A stretch of 64,000 nucleotides of DNA from Trichoplax adhaerens (GCF_000150275.1 NW_002060953.1:1819493-1883492); one strand, 5' to 3'. Counted from the stretch's first letter, positions 26,861-40,874 are shown. Numbers and translations are program-made. Notes: generated from the sequence alone by a model not told the origin.

Positions 26861-29800
26861 AATAGCCAATAATAGTTACAATGCTTTTATCGTCTCGCAA
26901 AAACTTATAGATCCAGGCATCTATTAACACACCATGCCGTACACAATATCTGGCACCAGTGATTCAGTATCGACTGCAGTCTGATGGCTCAATTTTTACT
27001 TACGAACATCTCCACTTTGAAATCCCGTTAAAATATTTTGATATCTAATAAAAATTTTCTATTATATCAAATATTTTAATTGTGATTCCTGTGCAACATG
27101 TCAGATTTGGAGATTTATTATATGATTATTCAAAATTTGCAAAGGAAGATGATTTTCTAATTATAGTGCTTTTTTCTCTTAAATTAAAGGATAATAAAGA
27201 AAGTAAAAATATGATAGACGCGAAATTTTCGATAAACTATGTATCAGTGTATTAAGATGTTCAATAACATAAACGTATAATATATAACAGTTTGACTAGT
27301 GGTTGTTATTAAGATATCTATGGCTCCAAAATATTCTTTTCATCTAATCACGATATATCAATTTTTTCTACGGTATAGTAATTAATATTTATTTAGTTTC
27401 ATTAACGACAGAAACGCATACAATAGGTAAAATTTTGTTTTACTTTCATTAAACGAAAACACACGCAATATTCAATTAAGTATTTGACATCTTTCAATTA
27501 TGAACGAATCACATTGCTACTAAATAACTTATCTTATAAGGCAAAAAAATCATTTGCGATATTTTTCGCAATTACGTAACATTTCAAAGATATTTTATTT
27601 TCAACTAACTGATATACAGCACTGTCAGTAAGTCTAAATTACGATAATTGTAATGAATTCAATAAAAGGCTCATACTCAAATACTATCCATATTTTTACT
27701 AAAGTGGAAACCAGAATGCAATACGCTCCTTTGCAATATTTATTCAGATTGAATAATTATAGGAGCAAAGCGTAGTTAAATTACCGGATTTATATTGTTT
27801 TTACGACATCGTTGACTTTTGTTCCAAGAATAAGGGTACGGAAATAAGTTACTAACTTGTGTAGCTTGCTGCATTCAATTAGAGTAGCCGGTTTCCTCTA
27901 GTCATTATTTAAAATAAGAGATATCTGCAAAGGCTGCCAAATAACTTGTGGCCAGTGTAGTGCCGATAAGCAGAATAAATTTGAATTAATTTGCTAAGCC
28001 TATCGTAAATGCAAGTATCCTATCCAAAAAGAAATTCATGGATGAAGCTGTTCATCGATAATATCTGACAAAGTCAATTCATGTCAAGCTTGTAAGTATG
28101 AATGTTGCTAGATATGAATTGCATCGGCTGTCAGTACTTTTAACGTAGTACTATTCATTTTTAAAACGCAACTATCAATGTGATCTTAAAACATAAAGTA
28201 GGTCATCTAGAATACATAACCTTATGACGCTGTTGATAATATTTTTAATCACCTAACTATCCTATTATAAATTTAAATCAAGGATTTTTCGTTTACTCAC
28301 ATGTTATTTGGTCGAATAGGAGCGTACGCCAATGTTAGCATCAAAATGCCAAGACTAGGCTTTTGGTTTGGTTGAAACAATATGTTAGATATTCATCCAT
28401 ATCATTTAAGGGAATTCAGTAGTTGTATAAGATCGTTGCCTGACGATTGAAATTGTAAAAATATTCCGCTGTCACTTATCTGGATATCAGAATGAGTCCA
28501 GAAATAACGTGTATACAATCTATACATGATAGAAACTGGCAACCAGAGATTACTGTAGTGTTTGTCTATCAAAATAGTTGATGTGACGCATAAAAGAGGT
28601 AAAGTGGAATTATGATTTCATTATGATTCTCAGTCTAGACAAGAATTTAGTAATTGATGATTACTTACCAGTCACTTGCATATGATATAAATATTTTATA
28701 TGTGGCTTGTATAAATAGTATACTTTCCCTTCAATACCATTTCTGAATTTTCTTTAGATATTCCATTATCAGATTAACTTTCTACTCTCCAGCTGGACTG
28801 CTTAAGTTCAATCTAGAGATAAACTGATAGTACAAGAAATTTAGACAGCATTATTCGGCGGAATGAATCCAGCATTCATTAATCTTTTACTCAGTAGGAA
28901 CAAACAAATAATTTATTACATCATAAAATATTCAGTACATGATACCAGACCATTTAGTTGACTTGAATTGGAAGATTTTTGTTAATTTATAATCACTGTA
29001 TTCCTCTAAATGTGATAACTATTCATTAAATAACTTTAAAATAACGATTTAGTAATTCATCAGAGAGGGTCTGCAAATTAGAAAAGTAATCAAGTTTAGG
29101 ACAAGGTTAATTCAACAAAAGTCAGACTACAATACTTTTGTTACATTTTGAAAGATTCACAATCTGTCTTAATCGCAAGGAATAAATGAAGATAAAATTA
29201 GAGGAATAAGATTCTTTATTATAGCTAGCGTTAAAAGTAAAACATGTAAGTTTACAGTTCATTTAAACGACATGAACTAGTTGAGTAGTTATAGCAACGT
29301 AGATAGGCGATACATAAAAGCTTACTTTGTCATTCGCAGAAATAAGTAACGAAATAAGTAACGAAATGGATGCTTGAGAATTGTTGTTATAATATAGGAA
29401 GCACATCAGGGGAGAATAAAATATATAAAAAAATGAGGCAAGATTATAGCTTACTTCTATCTTAGGTATTCGTACGGTAGAATTAAACTGGGTAGAAATA
29501 AAATTTTATCGAATAAATTGTTAAATATAGTACAGATCTTACGTATGGAAAATTGTGCTGTAACATATTAGAAATTAACTATTGCTAAGGATAGACTATA
29601 TCACAAATAAAATCGGATTCTTCAGCTTTAGCTACGTCATCTTTAGAAATAATCAATAAACTTTGTTAATTAGAAATGATTCAATCATTTTTACAGATGA
29701 AGACCACTGTAGTAATTAAGCAACACAAATTAGAAATAACTTCCAGTTATGTTTTATGACACAATATGATTGCTTATAATAAAGATCACTTAGCGATTCA

Positions 29801-31278
29801 ATACCTGCGACAGTGGTTTATATCCTAAACTCACTTTTTTATATTGAAATAAGAGAAAACTTTTAGCTTCTAATCAAAAGTTACGTGTTATGTTTATTGT
29901 AACCCTCTTTAGTAGATTTTTTTTTAAATACGGTCCACGAAGATTTATCAAAGTTCAAAACACTACCAAGAACCCTTTGTAAATTGAGATTCACATCTCT
30001 ATTCGCTCTAAGTCATTATATAAGTTATTTATACGGGTAATGATAGATGTTAAAATTATTAAAACTAATAGCTTTGAGTTCTAGCCCTAATTAAATTTAG
30101 GGAAAAATGGTTTATTATAGGTTTTAATAACAACCCTACAAAACTACTTGAAAGAATTATAAATAGCTAGAATTACATCTCTGAATAAACGAACTGTCAA
30201 TGAAATGATTTTACATTTCTAGAAAACACTAATCTTCGTCTTTCTACTTTACTAACTTGAACCACTACTAAACTCATTAAAGCAGTCAATGATATCAGGC
30301 TACTAATTTATCACTGTAGTTTTCTAAATTAAACTAGCCATTAATCACATATGATAAGATAATGCTATCCTAGATTCTCGAAAGTAATAAATTAATAATA
30401 ACCATAGCACAGCTATAAATTATATTTTTCTACGAAGTACAAAACGCAACTATAAAAATCCACTAATACTGGTAAACTATCATAAATTAAAACATAGATC
30501 AAAATATTTGGGTTTATACTGTATTCTATGGCAAAGTGCAGTGCACGGGTTGTTAGCCCTAGGTTCGTAATCCGCAAACTCAAAATTCTGAGTTGTTAAA
30601 ATCGAGCAAATCCCTAATGTGGCACAGAATAGTCCACACAGTATAATTGACTTGTAACAGTTAAGTTTATTAACGTCTAAGTATCGTCCGTTGGAGAAGA
30701 ATTCCAATTTCTTCCTTCATAATAACAGTCGAAAATGACTAAATAAACCGGATGATCGACTTAGCCTCCACGATAGCTATTCCATACAATTTATACAAAT
30801 TATCATCAATTCCTCCTCTACATAGGAGTCATCAATCACATTAGTACCTTGCTTAATAACATTACTTAATATGGCTATCAGCTACGGCCTTATATAGCAC
30901 ATAATTTATTAAGACATACAGTTCTACACTACATACTATCACTGTATTGCCTATACAAAACTTCTGTAATTAGCTGAAATCACTACACAAAGTAATATAA
31001 CTTTTACCACATTTTATGATCATAATTATCTACCCTTTTTATTGTCATTAATTAAGTTTTTTTTAAAGCTGTAAGGGTTATTAGAATGCAAAACTTGCTA
31101 GGAGAATTCTTAAAATTGATCTCTATTTCATTAGCAGATAATATATTAGAACATAATGCGCTATTTGGGATATCTTTATAAGACAGTAATTTCAAGGCTT
31201 GTTACCAGTAATTGTGATAAAAGAAAATAAGCAAGTATTGAATAATTCCGCAGAGATAGTTTCATTTTCGAAAACCAA
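26861..31278. other. Intergenic part of the GPCR duplication unit
   Basis: No supported gene. The first 0.75 kb (26870-27640) resembles the regions upstream of the next two receptors. 28880-29070 resembles 35590-35780 (TTTATTACATCATAAAATATTCAGTACATGAT-type block and CATTAAATAACTTTA). 30748-31000 resembles 24930-25200. Confidence 0.5.
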
Positions 31279-32253
31279 TTATTTAGCCCGCAGAATAACT
31301 ATTCTGGAACGAGAATGCCGATTACGGGAAACTAATGGTTTTAGAAGTAATAAGGATGCTCTTCTAATGTGCTTGTCAAATTTAAGATACAGGATAGTAT
31401 TGGCAATAGTAATAGCAATCGTGACTGAAAACGAGGCAGAAGCCAATGCATAATGAGTTTGATTCACCTTCCGCAGATATTGGATTGGGGTTCTAGTTAT
31501 AGCAATACCTACTAATGTAGCAAAAAATGGCCATGACAAGAAAACATTGAATGATGTAATCGTAATTAACATCTTAACAAATTTTCGACGAGCAATATGA
31601 TCGATCTCTTGCTCATGGTTAAAATTGACAGGTCTAATATATTTCTTGGTATAGAGGATAACCTTTCCGTACATAAATACTATAACTATTGTTGGTAAGA
31701 TGTATAGCATTATGGTAATTGAGCATAAGTAGATTGAGGTCTTTGATGTTATGATTGGAAAATCGCATGCGTCAGTCTGATTCTGGTAAATACCAACTAT
31801 ATCAAAAATAGGTATCGGAGTCAATAGCGAGATAGTCCAGATGATAATTTGTCCTATAAGTATAAAATGTTGTTGGATGGTATTGTTAAGTCGGGTATTA
31901 GGTTTAGTGATGACTAAGTAGCGATCGATAGCAATTAAGCATAACGTTAACATGGATATACCGTATAAGCTTGTAGTAAAGTAGAATGTAATTTGGCATA
32001 ACAGCCTTGCAAATTGGTAATTGATATTGAAGTCTGTAGTAATACCGAAATTAACAGTATAGATTAAGTTAGATATAATGTCTGATATAAAAGAGATTCG
32101 GATTAAGTGATAGGTTCGCTTATGAAAATATTTATCGGCAGAAATGACGATTGTAAGGAAGAGATTTAAAACCAATCCTAATATAGTCGTAGGTATAATT
32201 ACGATGTCAACATTAATACCTTCAATAAGGCTAGAATTGAAAGAGTTATTCAT
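31279..32253 (-). CDS. Class A GPCR with DRY but NPxxY changed to NTxxY (tandem copy 2)
   Basis: Intronless 324-residue receptor starting at the ATG at 32253. Sequons NNS and NSS. Seen: TM1 N30, TM2 D58, TM3 C86, DRY at 110-112, TM4 Trp (IIWTISL), ECL2 Cys (QTDACDFP), TM5 Pro, TM6 SWPFF, TM7 NTILYLKFD at about 285. The TM7 proline is replaced by threonine, unlike both sisters. The third intracellular loop (YIRPVNFNHEQEIDHIARRKFVKML in part) is almost identical to copy 3. The frame is intact, so this is a gene rather than a pseudogene, although the NPxxY change may alter activation or trafficking. Ligand unknown. Confidence 0.92.
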   Translation of the reverse strand: MNNSFNSSLIEGINVDIVIIPTTILGLVLNLFLTIVISADKYFHKRTYHLIRISFISDIISNLIYTVNFGITTDFNINYQFARLLCQITFYFTTSLYGISMLTLCLIAIDRYLVITKPNTRLNNTIQQHFILIGQIIIWTISLLTPIPIFDIVGIYQNQTDACDFPIITSKTSIYLCSITIMLYILPTIVIVFMYGKVILYTKKYIRPVNFNHEQEIDHIARRKFVKMLITITSFNVFLSWPFFATLVGIAITRTPIQYLRKVNQTHYALASASFSVTIAITIANTILYLKFDKHIRRASLLLLKPLVSRNRHSRSRIVILRAK

Positions 32254-35200
32254 GATAGTTTATTATATTTAGAACGATTTTATCGATAAGCAAAACGTAC
32301 AGATCCAGGTAAAGTTCTCTATCCTGCACTTAGTGTTAAAACCAATGACATATTCTACGACTACAGCTGTAATGGTCCAACTTTTTTCTTTACGATAACC
32401 TTCATCTTTCAAGTTCTGTAAGAATATATCGACATCAGTGAAATAAGTCTCGGTTCATTCGATGATTTTGTAGCGATGCCTATGCGGCACGAAAGAACTA
32501 AATAATAAGTGGCCGAGTATTCAAGGGCTACTGAGGAGGTTGAATTTTAAACTGTTTGTGCTTATCTTTAGTACGATTGAAAGAACAATGAGAGAGGTAG
32601 AGTTTTGTGTGCATAAAATAAAAGAATTAACTATATTATCTACTGATATATTAGTTAATTTGAAGATTCAATACATGATAATTTGGCTATTACCTGTAAT
32701 TAATAAATGTATAAGCGCATATTTTTCTTTTGTTTCAATTTTAGTAAACTAATATGTGGTCCAGGATAGCAATAAATATTTAATTTAGTTTCATTAATGA
32801 ACGCAATAATGTATGATAGCAGAAATTCTGTTTTATTATTTATGAAATAATAAATATTCGCTATATTATAACAGAGTAATTATTATCTTTCATCTTCGAA
32901 CAAAAGCATATTGCTACAAACGACCTATTTAATAAAGAAAAATTAATTACGATGTATTCCCTCCATTATGTGGCATTCTATCTATATTTAATTTCCATTT
33001 AATTGGAATCAATATTGTCAGTACCTAATGTATAAATTTATGGTGCAGTAAATGATATAAATTATTCAAATTTCTTAAAATCACATCACCAGTTAATAAT
33101 TCTTCGAAATATCAACATTTATACTACGCAAAATTCGTACTTTTCCATAGTAGTATTCGTATTTTATTATTATAGTAAAAGTTATCAGGCAAATATTGTA
33201 GCTATTTCATTGGATTTATTTTCTGTATTGCATGATTGGCTTGTATCTCGAATTTCCCCCAGAAAATAAAATCATTTGAAGTTGTAAGTCAATTTTAATT
33301 AGAGTAATCACTTTACTCCAGTCATAATATTCAATAAGTGGCATCGTTAATGGTAATCAATAATATCACGGAATTCAATACCACGTAAAATTACATGGCA
33401 TTAATTTATAACTTATGGTAATACCGTGCTGTCAAGCCTAACTACTGCAAGTTTAGTTTGCTTCCTGAACCCATCCTACAGATACTCGAATACTTTGCTC
33501 AAGAAATTTACAAATAAATAAATCTATTAGCAACTTCTAATAATGCCGATTAATTGCAAGCTTGTGTTAATGAATATTTTTTAAAATGGAATTTATATCA
33601 AATTTTAGTCATTTTAGTGCTGTACTGAACGTTTGCCACACACTCCCACTATATGATCTAAGAAAATGAAAGCTATTTGCACAAAATGTGGAAAACTAAT
33701 ATACTATTAGAGGTACTGCTGATTGCCTAATCATTCTATACTAAATGTTTACTAAAAGGCTTGATGTAATTGCATGCTACGGAATTCTATCGAATAAAAG
33801 TCTTAGCTAGTATTAATAATAGAATTTCGAACGTTTGACTTTTAGTTTCGTAATGAAAATATGTCTGATATTCTCATATCTATATCTGAGTAAGTAATTA
33901 ATTCGTGAATGCACGCTCGTATGCCTTGCCTCTCCATTTTAGAAAAGTTACAGATTCAAAACCATATGACTGTATACTCGTCTGGGAGACTGTTCCATGG
34001 TATGGTAGCTATTCATGTATTCTTATCGTTTTAAAATAGCTCGAAATTGGAAGATACTAGTTTACCATAAGTTATAAATTAATACCATGTAATTTTAATC
34101 GTGTTATAATAAATATTCCGAACTCCTAGAGGTGTGGTTATTGCGGTAACATTGTAGACTATCGCAAAAATACTCTACGGATAGAGGGCATTACCTCTCT
34201 TCTACCGGATTCACCAGATATAAAGTACACTTCAAATGCATTTTTTTATTGTAATGAGAATATATAATTCATAATTGGAAGTTATTTCGAAATATTAGCC
34301 TCTCCTGCTTCTAGGATAACACTTCCGAATTCTGAGTTAGTTCGGATGGTTCTACAATAATTTGTTATTTTTCTAGTAAACAGTATTAGCATTCTTAAAG
34401 CCGCATTGTAATCATTCATTTTCCATAAATCGGCATTTATTAAACAAGTAAAACAATAAGAATGAGCTTTACAGCTGCACGGAAAATATATTTTGGAATT
34501 TTTCACATAGAAACCGAATGTTGATTATTTTTTTAAATACTATGAAGGCATAGTATAATAGAATGCATTATTCATTTCAGAATTATACGGTAGCGATTTT
34601 GAGATATTATCGTTATATATAGTTATAGAATGATGTCGATATCTTCTACGTTTCGACAAAATAACAAAATATGTGAATCGTTTATGAGAATTTTGATGGT
34701 ACTGATAGATTTGTTTACCACACAGAGTAGGTGTTTTCTAAGCCTCCGTGAAATTAATAAAATTTTTCTTAGAAGTCTTTAAATCGACATTGATGATGTT
34801 ATAGTGATGCATACATTGTTAAATAGTGCTGATTTCCTCCTACTCTTGATGATATTTATAATTAATACAAGCACTCGCTAGTAGTGTCTACTAGGATACT
34901 GATGATGTTATTGTGATCAATGTGTTTATTAAATACGGTGCATTTTCTCCGAGTCTTCATACGAAAATGTAGTAAATGGTTAGTTCTTACTGAGAGGCTC
35001 AAGCTCTGTTTCCAGCTTTTACTTAGAAATACTTTAATTTAGTATAATTTAAAATGAAGGTTAAGCTTATGTTGAGCTGCAAATTTAGCATTACAGTTCA
35101 ATTTTCGTTTAATATTAGAATCAATAATATGCGCTGCAGTAGAACGCAGTATTACATTGCCATGAGGTCATAGCACACTACAAATCTCTTCTTGGATTAT

Positions 35201-36914
35201 AGATTACAGTAATTATTAATAATCATAACATGTCAGATGTCATAGTTAAGTCGATATCAGTAAATTTCTACTACCTTTATCTTTTGAAAACTATTCTATG
35301 GAAACCACGCAAAAGTTATTCTGACACCATTCTAGCAATTTCATATGGCTGTCCTTCTTTAATTTTACTTTCAACTCTCACATTTTTTTTCAAAGTTTTT
35401 CGCGTGAACTTAGTGTAGCCTGATCCTTTGTATGCGATCATTCTTTCCCTTCTGTACTAATTATTAATTTGCATAATATGCTCTATTTCACACTAACGTT
35501 TTACGGTTCAGTTTGACTATTTTCATTAAATTTAGGAATCAGGTGAAATATAAGAGTTTTAGACTGTATTCTTCGACTACTCCAATCAAACATTTATTAA
35601 ACTGTTACTCCGTTGGAAAGACCAACACAATTTAATTCAACATTGAGTATTCATTACACGATACATGATCATTTGGTTGATCACAATTAGAAGGCTAATA
35701 TTGTTTTACAATTATATATAATGAATCGATTCCTTCCACTATGATTACAGTTCATTAAATAACTTTAGAATTGCTGCTTACTAATTAGGCATCCAAGATG
35801 AAAAAATTGAAAATTAATGTTTTACGACAACCTCGATTCTACCAGTATTAGAGCTTGGTACTTTAGTCGAATACTCTCTAAAATGCTTTGCTGAATTATA
35901 TTATAGACTAGCTCACACGGCCTTTTTTAAATATAGTAATTAAAGCAAATTTTTATCTTAAGTTCGTAGGCCTGACGCTATTACGATTTAGTGAACTCAT
36001 GCAGAATAAGATATAGTCTGCCGCATTAAAAATATAAAATGGTTGCTTGAAAATTTGATTATTTAGCCATTTGATTCCAACAGCAGTGGTCGATATCTAA
36101 ACTTACGCTTAAATTTAAAAATAGAATAAAATATTTAGCCCCATATTAACGGTACACCGTTTAAAACGGAACATTTCCGCTAGCAATTTTATCTACAGTT
36201 CACAAATATCTATCAAATTTATAAGCACATCGCTATTTGTTATTGTTAGTTATTGATATTGTATTATAAGATAAATATGATACGATATATGATAAACATT
36301 TATAGCAGATATCTCAAGAAACGTCAGTAAAAATATGTTGTGTAATTACTAGAATTTTGAAAACGCATTAAAGGAGTTAAGACTTAGTAACATATCATAC
36401 ATAATACATAACAGTAATCAAAGAAAAGAAATTGATATCATTGTTGTAATCTTTGTAACTCCATTGCAAATTCGATTAACAGCTGAGGTTCTCCGATTAG
36501 TTCTTCTACAATCTCTTCAGCGTAATAGAAAAATGAAATACTTTTATAGTATGGATTCTTATCATAACGCAACCTTACGTTCTGAACGACTAATTTAGTC
36601 TTTAAAGGATTAACTAACTTAGCAACTCACTGAACTAACTGGACAGAATAAAATCGAGCTGCTGTTTTGCTTTCGCCTATATATATTATATTATACGACG
36701 ATTAAGGACCAATGCGTTCATCACTTAACTAAGGACTATGATACTTTATCGCAAAGTATCTACTGTCCTATAGGGGAACGAGGGTAATCATAACGCATAA
36801 TCCAAATATTATTTTACATTAAATATATAATTAAATGAACTGTGCAATACAATACTAAATTCACAACGGTAGTTAGAATAGGACCGTGAAGATTGTTTTA
36901 TTATCACTAGTAAA
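32254..36914. other. Intergenic part of the GPCR duplication unit
   Basis: No supported gene. 32254-33020 is related to 26870-27640 and 37911-38650, sharing GACTACAGCTGTAATGG-like, CATCTTTCAAG-like and TTTCATCTTCGAACAAAA-like stretches. 35590-35780 is related to 28880-29070. Confidence 0.5.
34760..34990. repeat. Two-copy diverged repeat around GATGATGTTATxGTGAT
   Basis: Copies near 34785 and 34898 share TGATGATGTTATAGTGATxxATxxxTTxTTAAATA and a following TTTCTCCxAxTCTT. A related array lies at about 39655-39860. Confidence 0.5.
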
Positions 36915-37910
36915 TTATTTGCCACGTGGTATAACCATCATTGGATGGGATTGTCGACTAAGAGGAACGAATCCTTTTAGAAGTAAATTGGATGCTTTTC
37001 TAATGCGCAAATCGAACTTTAGGTAGAGGATGGGATTGATAATAGTAATTGCAATCGTAACTGAAAAAGAGAAATAAGCTAATAAAAAATAAATTTGATT
37101 CACACTCCATAAACGTTGCATAGGTACTCGAGTTGTAGCAATACCTAATAATGTAGCAAAAAATGGCCAGGACATTAAAACATAACATGAGGTAACTGTT
37201 ATTAACATCTTGACAAATTTTCGACGAGCAATATGATCATGTTCTTGCTCATGATTAAAATTGACAGGCCTAATATACTTTCTAGTAAAGAGGATGATCT
37301 TTCGGTACATGAAGACTATGATTATCATCGGTAGTATGTATAATGTTGTTGTAAGTAGATAGAGAAAAATTGAGACTGCTGGTGTTATGATTGGAAAATC
37401 GCAGAAATTAGCTCCATTCTGGTAAACATCTATTAGATTAATGATTGGGACTGCAGTCGTTAGGGAAATAATCCAGACGAAAATTTGTCCAATAAGTATA
37501 AAATGTTGTTGTGTAGAAAGGTGCAATCGAGTAGTAGGTTTAGTGATGACTAAGTAACGATCGGTAGCAATTAAGCATAATGTCATGATTGATACTCCGT
37601 ATGAACTAGTAGTAGTGTAGAATATAATTTGGCATAACAGCTTTGCTAATCGATAGTTGGTATTCATAGTTAAGGTAAAGAAGTAATTAATGGTTAAGGT
37701 TAAGTTCGATATAATGTCTGATATGAGAGAGATTCGAATTAAGCGATAGATTCGATTATTAAAACATTTATCCAGAGAAAGAACAACTGCAAGGAAGAGA
37801 TTTAACACCAACCCTAATATCGTCATAGGTATAAGTATCATGGCCAAAGGTGAAACTATGATGGCAATATTAGAACTTCCTGAAAGATTTGTATTAAAAG
37901 ACTTGTTCAT
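36915..37910 (-). CDS. Class A GPCR with canonical DRY (tandem copy 3)
   Basis: Intronless 331-residue receptor starting at the ATG at 37910. Sequons NKS and NLS. Seen: TM1 N37, TM2 D65, TM3 C93, DRY at 117-119, TM4 Trp (FVWIISL), ECL2 Cys (GANFCDFP), TM5 Pro, TM6 SWPFF, TM7 NPILYLKFD. The N terminus is about seven residues longer than in the sisters because of an extra hydrophobic stretch (SPLAMILIPMT) before TM1, possibly from slippage within the segment. The basic tail (PLSRQSHPMM) matches copy 1. Orphan receptor; all class A motifs are intact. Confidence 0.93.
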   Translation of the reverse strand: MNKSFNTNLSGSSNIAIIVSPLAMILIPMTILGLVLNLFLAVVLSLDKCFNNRIYRLIRISLISDIISNLTLTINYFFTLTMNTNYRLAKLLCQIIFYTTTSSYGVSIMTLCLIATDRYLVITKPTTRLHLSTQQHFILIGQIFVWIISLTTAVPIINLIDVYQNGANFCDFPIITPAVSIFLYLLTTTLYILPMIIIVFMYRKIILFTRKYIRPVNFNHEQEHDHIARRKFVKMLITVTSCYVLMSWPFFATLLGIATTRVPMQRLWSVNQIYFLLAYFSFSVTIAITIINPILYLKFDLRIRKASNLLLKGFVPLSRQSHPMMVIPRGK

Positions 37911-40874
37911 GATAGTTAATAACGGTTATGATATTTTGAATAAAAAGCCAAAATGTAAAGACCCCAATACAGTTTACTATCCTGTGCTTAATGTCCTGCA
38001 ACATTAACTTGCACAAGGGCTGCAGTAGTGATGGTTTAATTCTTACCGACGATCATCTCTATTTAAAGTCGCGAGAATACTTCGGTATCAGATAAAAATG
38101 TCTATTCTGTATCCAAAATTGTTATAGTGATGCCAATATAGCATGAAAGAATTAGAGAATATGGTAATCGACCATTCAAGGGTTGCAAAGCAAGGCGAAT
38201 TTCAAAATTGTTCGTGATCTTCTTCTATTAAAATTGAAAGGATAATGAGGAAATTAGAGTACCGAGCTCGTAGAATATTTCAAAGAATTAACTCATGGTA
38301 TACTAACATAAAATATTATAATCATCGATTCGAAAGTATACTATACAGCATTTAGCCCAATAATTAAGAAAAATATAACTGCGTTATTTTCTTTTCTTTC
38401 AATTTTGATCAGTCAAATGATTCTATGACATAGCAATAAATATTTAATTTGGTTTCATTGACGATACAACAACATAAGAAGTAAAAATTTCGTTTATTTT
38501 ACACAAGATAATAACACACGCGATATTACAATAAGGCAATTGATTTCTTTCAGCTTTGAACAAAACAAATTCTTCTAAAATGACTTACTTCGTCAATACC
38601 GAAATCACATGCGATCTTTCCCCGTATTATATAATATTCCATCTGTTTTATTTCCGGGGTAATTGATCTACATTATTGTCGCTAAGCAGAAAGACACGGC
38701 TATTCAAGTAACCTAAATTATTCAAATTTCTCGTAATCACATCATCGGTATAAATCTTTGTAAATTAAAGTCGAGATATAGAAAACTTCTTCATAGTATT
38801 ACTTATATATAAATATGATACCGTAAAATAAATAAGCTAATTGTTCCTGCTATTTTATTAGCATTCCTTAAATACATATAAAAACTAGACTATCAAGTGA
38901 AAATATTTGATTTTCGTGATGATATTGATTAATTATCAGGAAATAAAATAATTTCTCCATCAAATAAACTACGCAATATATAGTAAAAATTGGCAACTAA
39001 AGATAACTGTCATAATTTTCAATTTATCACAATATTTATTGTTTACTTAAAAGAAGTGATGAAATATGATTCTATTACAGCCTACAGCCCCAAATATGAA
39101 TTGAAGAGTATTCTGGGAAATTAATTATGCAAAGATTACCTTCAGCCTTTACTTTATTAGAAATAGTAAAATTCTATCGCAAATACTAAATTTACCACAT
39201 CAATCAGATCCAATCCACGAAATACAAACAATTAAAACTGCACGACAGTTGTAGTCCTTTTAAAGTATTTGAAATTGAATTAGATTGCCCACTATGACTT
39301 TTTCTTTATTACTGTTTTTATTCATTAAAGTTTCAAATAAAACGTAAGTAATAATCAGTATCTTATCTTAATAATATCCCTACAATAAGGAGCAATATTC
39401 TGCTAATACATGATTATTTAGTGTATAAAATTTTGATATTAGTGGTATTTTAATGTAGTAAAAGTATCGTAGTATTCATTAAACTCGTAGTGATTTGGTA
39501 GTTTTGATAGAATAGAATCAAATGAATCTTAGCGATAATTGGAAGACTGTAAGTACAGTTTAACAGCAACTGTATTGGTTGGACGATATAATCTGATTCA
39601 TATAGTTGATAAAAAGTAAAAATGTTCTCTGAGCTTTAATAAAATAGCATAATACTTGTTAAAAGCATTTATGAAAATGTCGATAATATCATTATAACAA
39701 CCACTTTCTCAAATGGATTTGATAAATTTTGAGCCTTGATCAAACGATAATAAACTTACAAAAAGCATCTATATAGATTTCGAGGCTATTATTGTGATGG
39801 ATATGATAATCAAAGAGTGGCTGTTCTCAAAATTTACATAATATCATTAATAAAAGCTCTCATTGTACGCATGTTACGCAATCGCTAATTGATTTTATCA
39901 CAAATTATGTCCGTATCATATAATATTAATGCTTCTACTGTATAAATATCCATAATAAGGGATAAACCACTAATACTACGCTTAAACTCTGTTTTTTATT
40001 TCAACTTTTCCTACGACTTGCTTCGTTATCCCAATATCAAGACGACCCTAAATTTTTAAATAAATTTGTGAAAAGTAAAGTTATTAATATGTAAATCTAG
40101 ACTGGTTAGCATTTTCAACGTGGGTTGGAATTACTACTGCCGTTCTTTACACCCCGGGGTATATCCTTCACTATTATTCTAGTAGGTCTATTCGAAAAAT
40201 TGGCTTCATGATAGATTTTAAAGTTACTAGGGGCATTACATGCAATCGGTATTAATAGAATAGTGACAGTAAATGATTTTAATATAATACTTTAATATCT
40301 AGATTAAATTTCCTTTACAACTACAATGGTTCAAGCCAGTTTCAAAAGATGATCACAAAGCAACCTTATATGGCGCCGCTATTAGATAGGATACATCAAA
40401 GGGCATCGGGAGCTGATCACAGAAATTTCTCATGCCATTGCATTATAAATTCTGATCAGAATTTGCCGTAATTAGTTATCAGGTATAAGTATCAGATTTC
40501 TTTTTTTCTTAACGTGTAGACTGAGGTATAAACACACAGAGACAGCTATAGCAATATCGTGCAAATTCTTATTAAATATTTAAATCAGAAAAAATAGCTA
40601 ACAAGAGATTTGGATCACGAAGTCATTAGACAGAAAGAGGCTTATCAATTAGAATCCTAATTGGATATATTACTACATCTTCATTCAAGATCGAGTCGAC
40701 CAATTAGCCCTGTAATATTTTTATACCATACAGCCACACAATTAATCCTGTAAGCGAAATGGCCTTGAGAGCTATTACGAAAATTTCTCTTGTGTTGCTT
40801 AATATATTTCTGTCTAAAATTGCAATATGTAAATTTGTGATACAGAATTGCATGCTAAAAATTAATGAGTTACA
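37911..40874. other. Intergenic with duplicated GPCR upstream region
   Basis: 37911-38650 is homologous to the upstream DNA of the two other DRY receptors. 39655-39860 holds diverged repeats of AAAGCATxTATxxAxATxTCGAxxxTATxATTxTxA type. No gene supported. Confidence 0.45.

Noticed and set aside
30480-30707. 75-residue Cys-containing minus frame between GPCRs
   Set aside because: No homologous frame in the sister duplication units and no motif.
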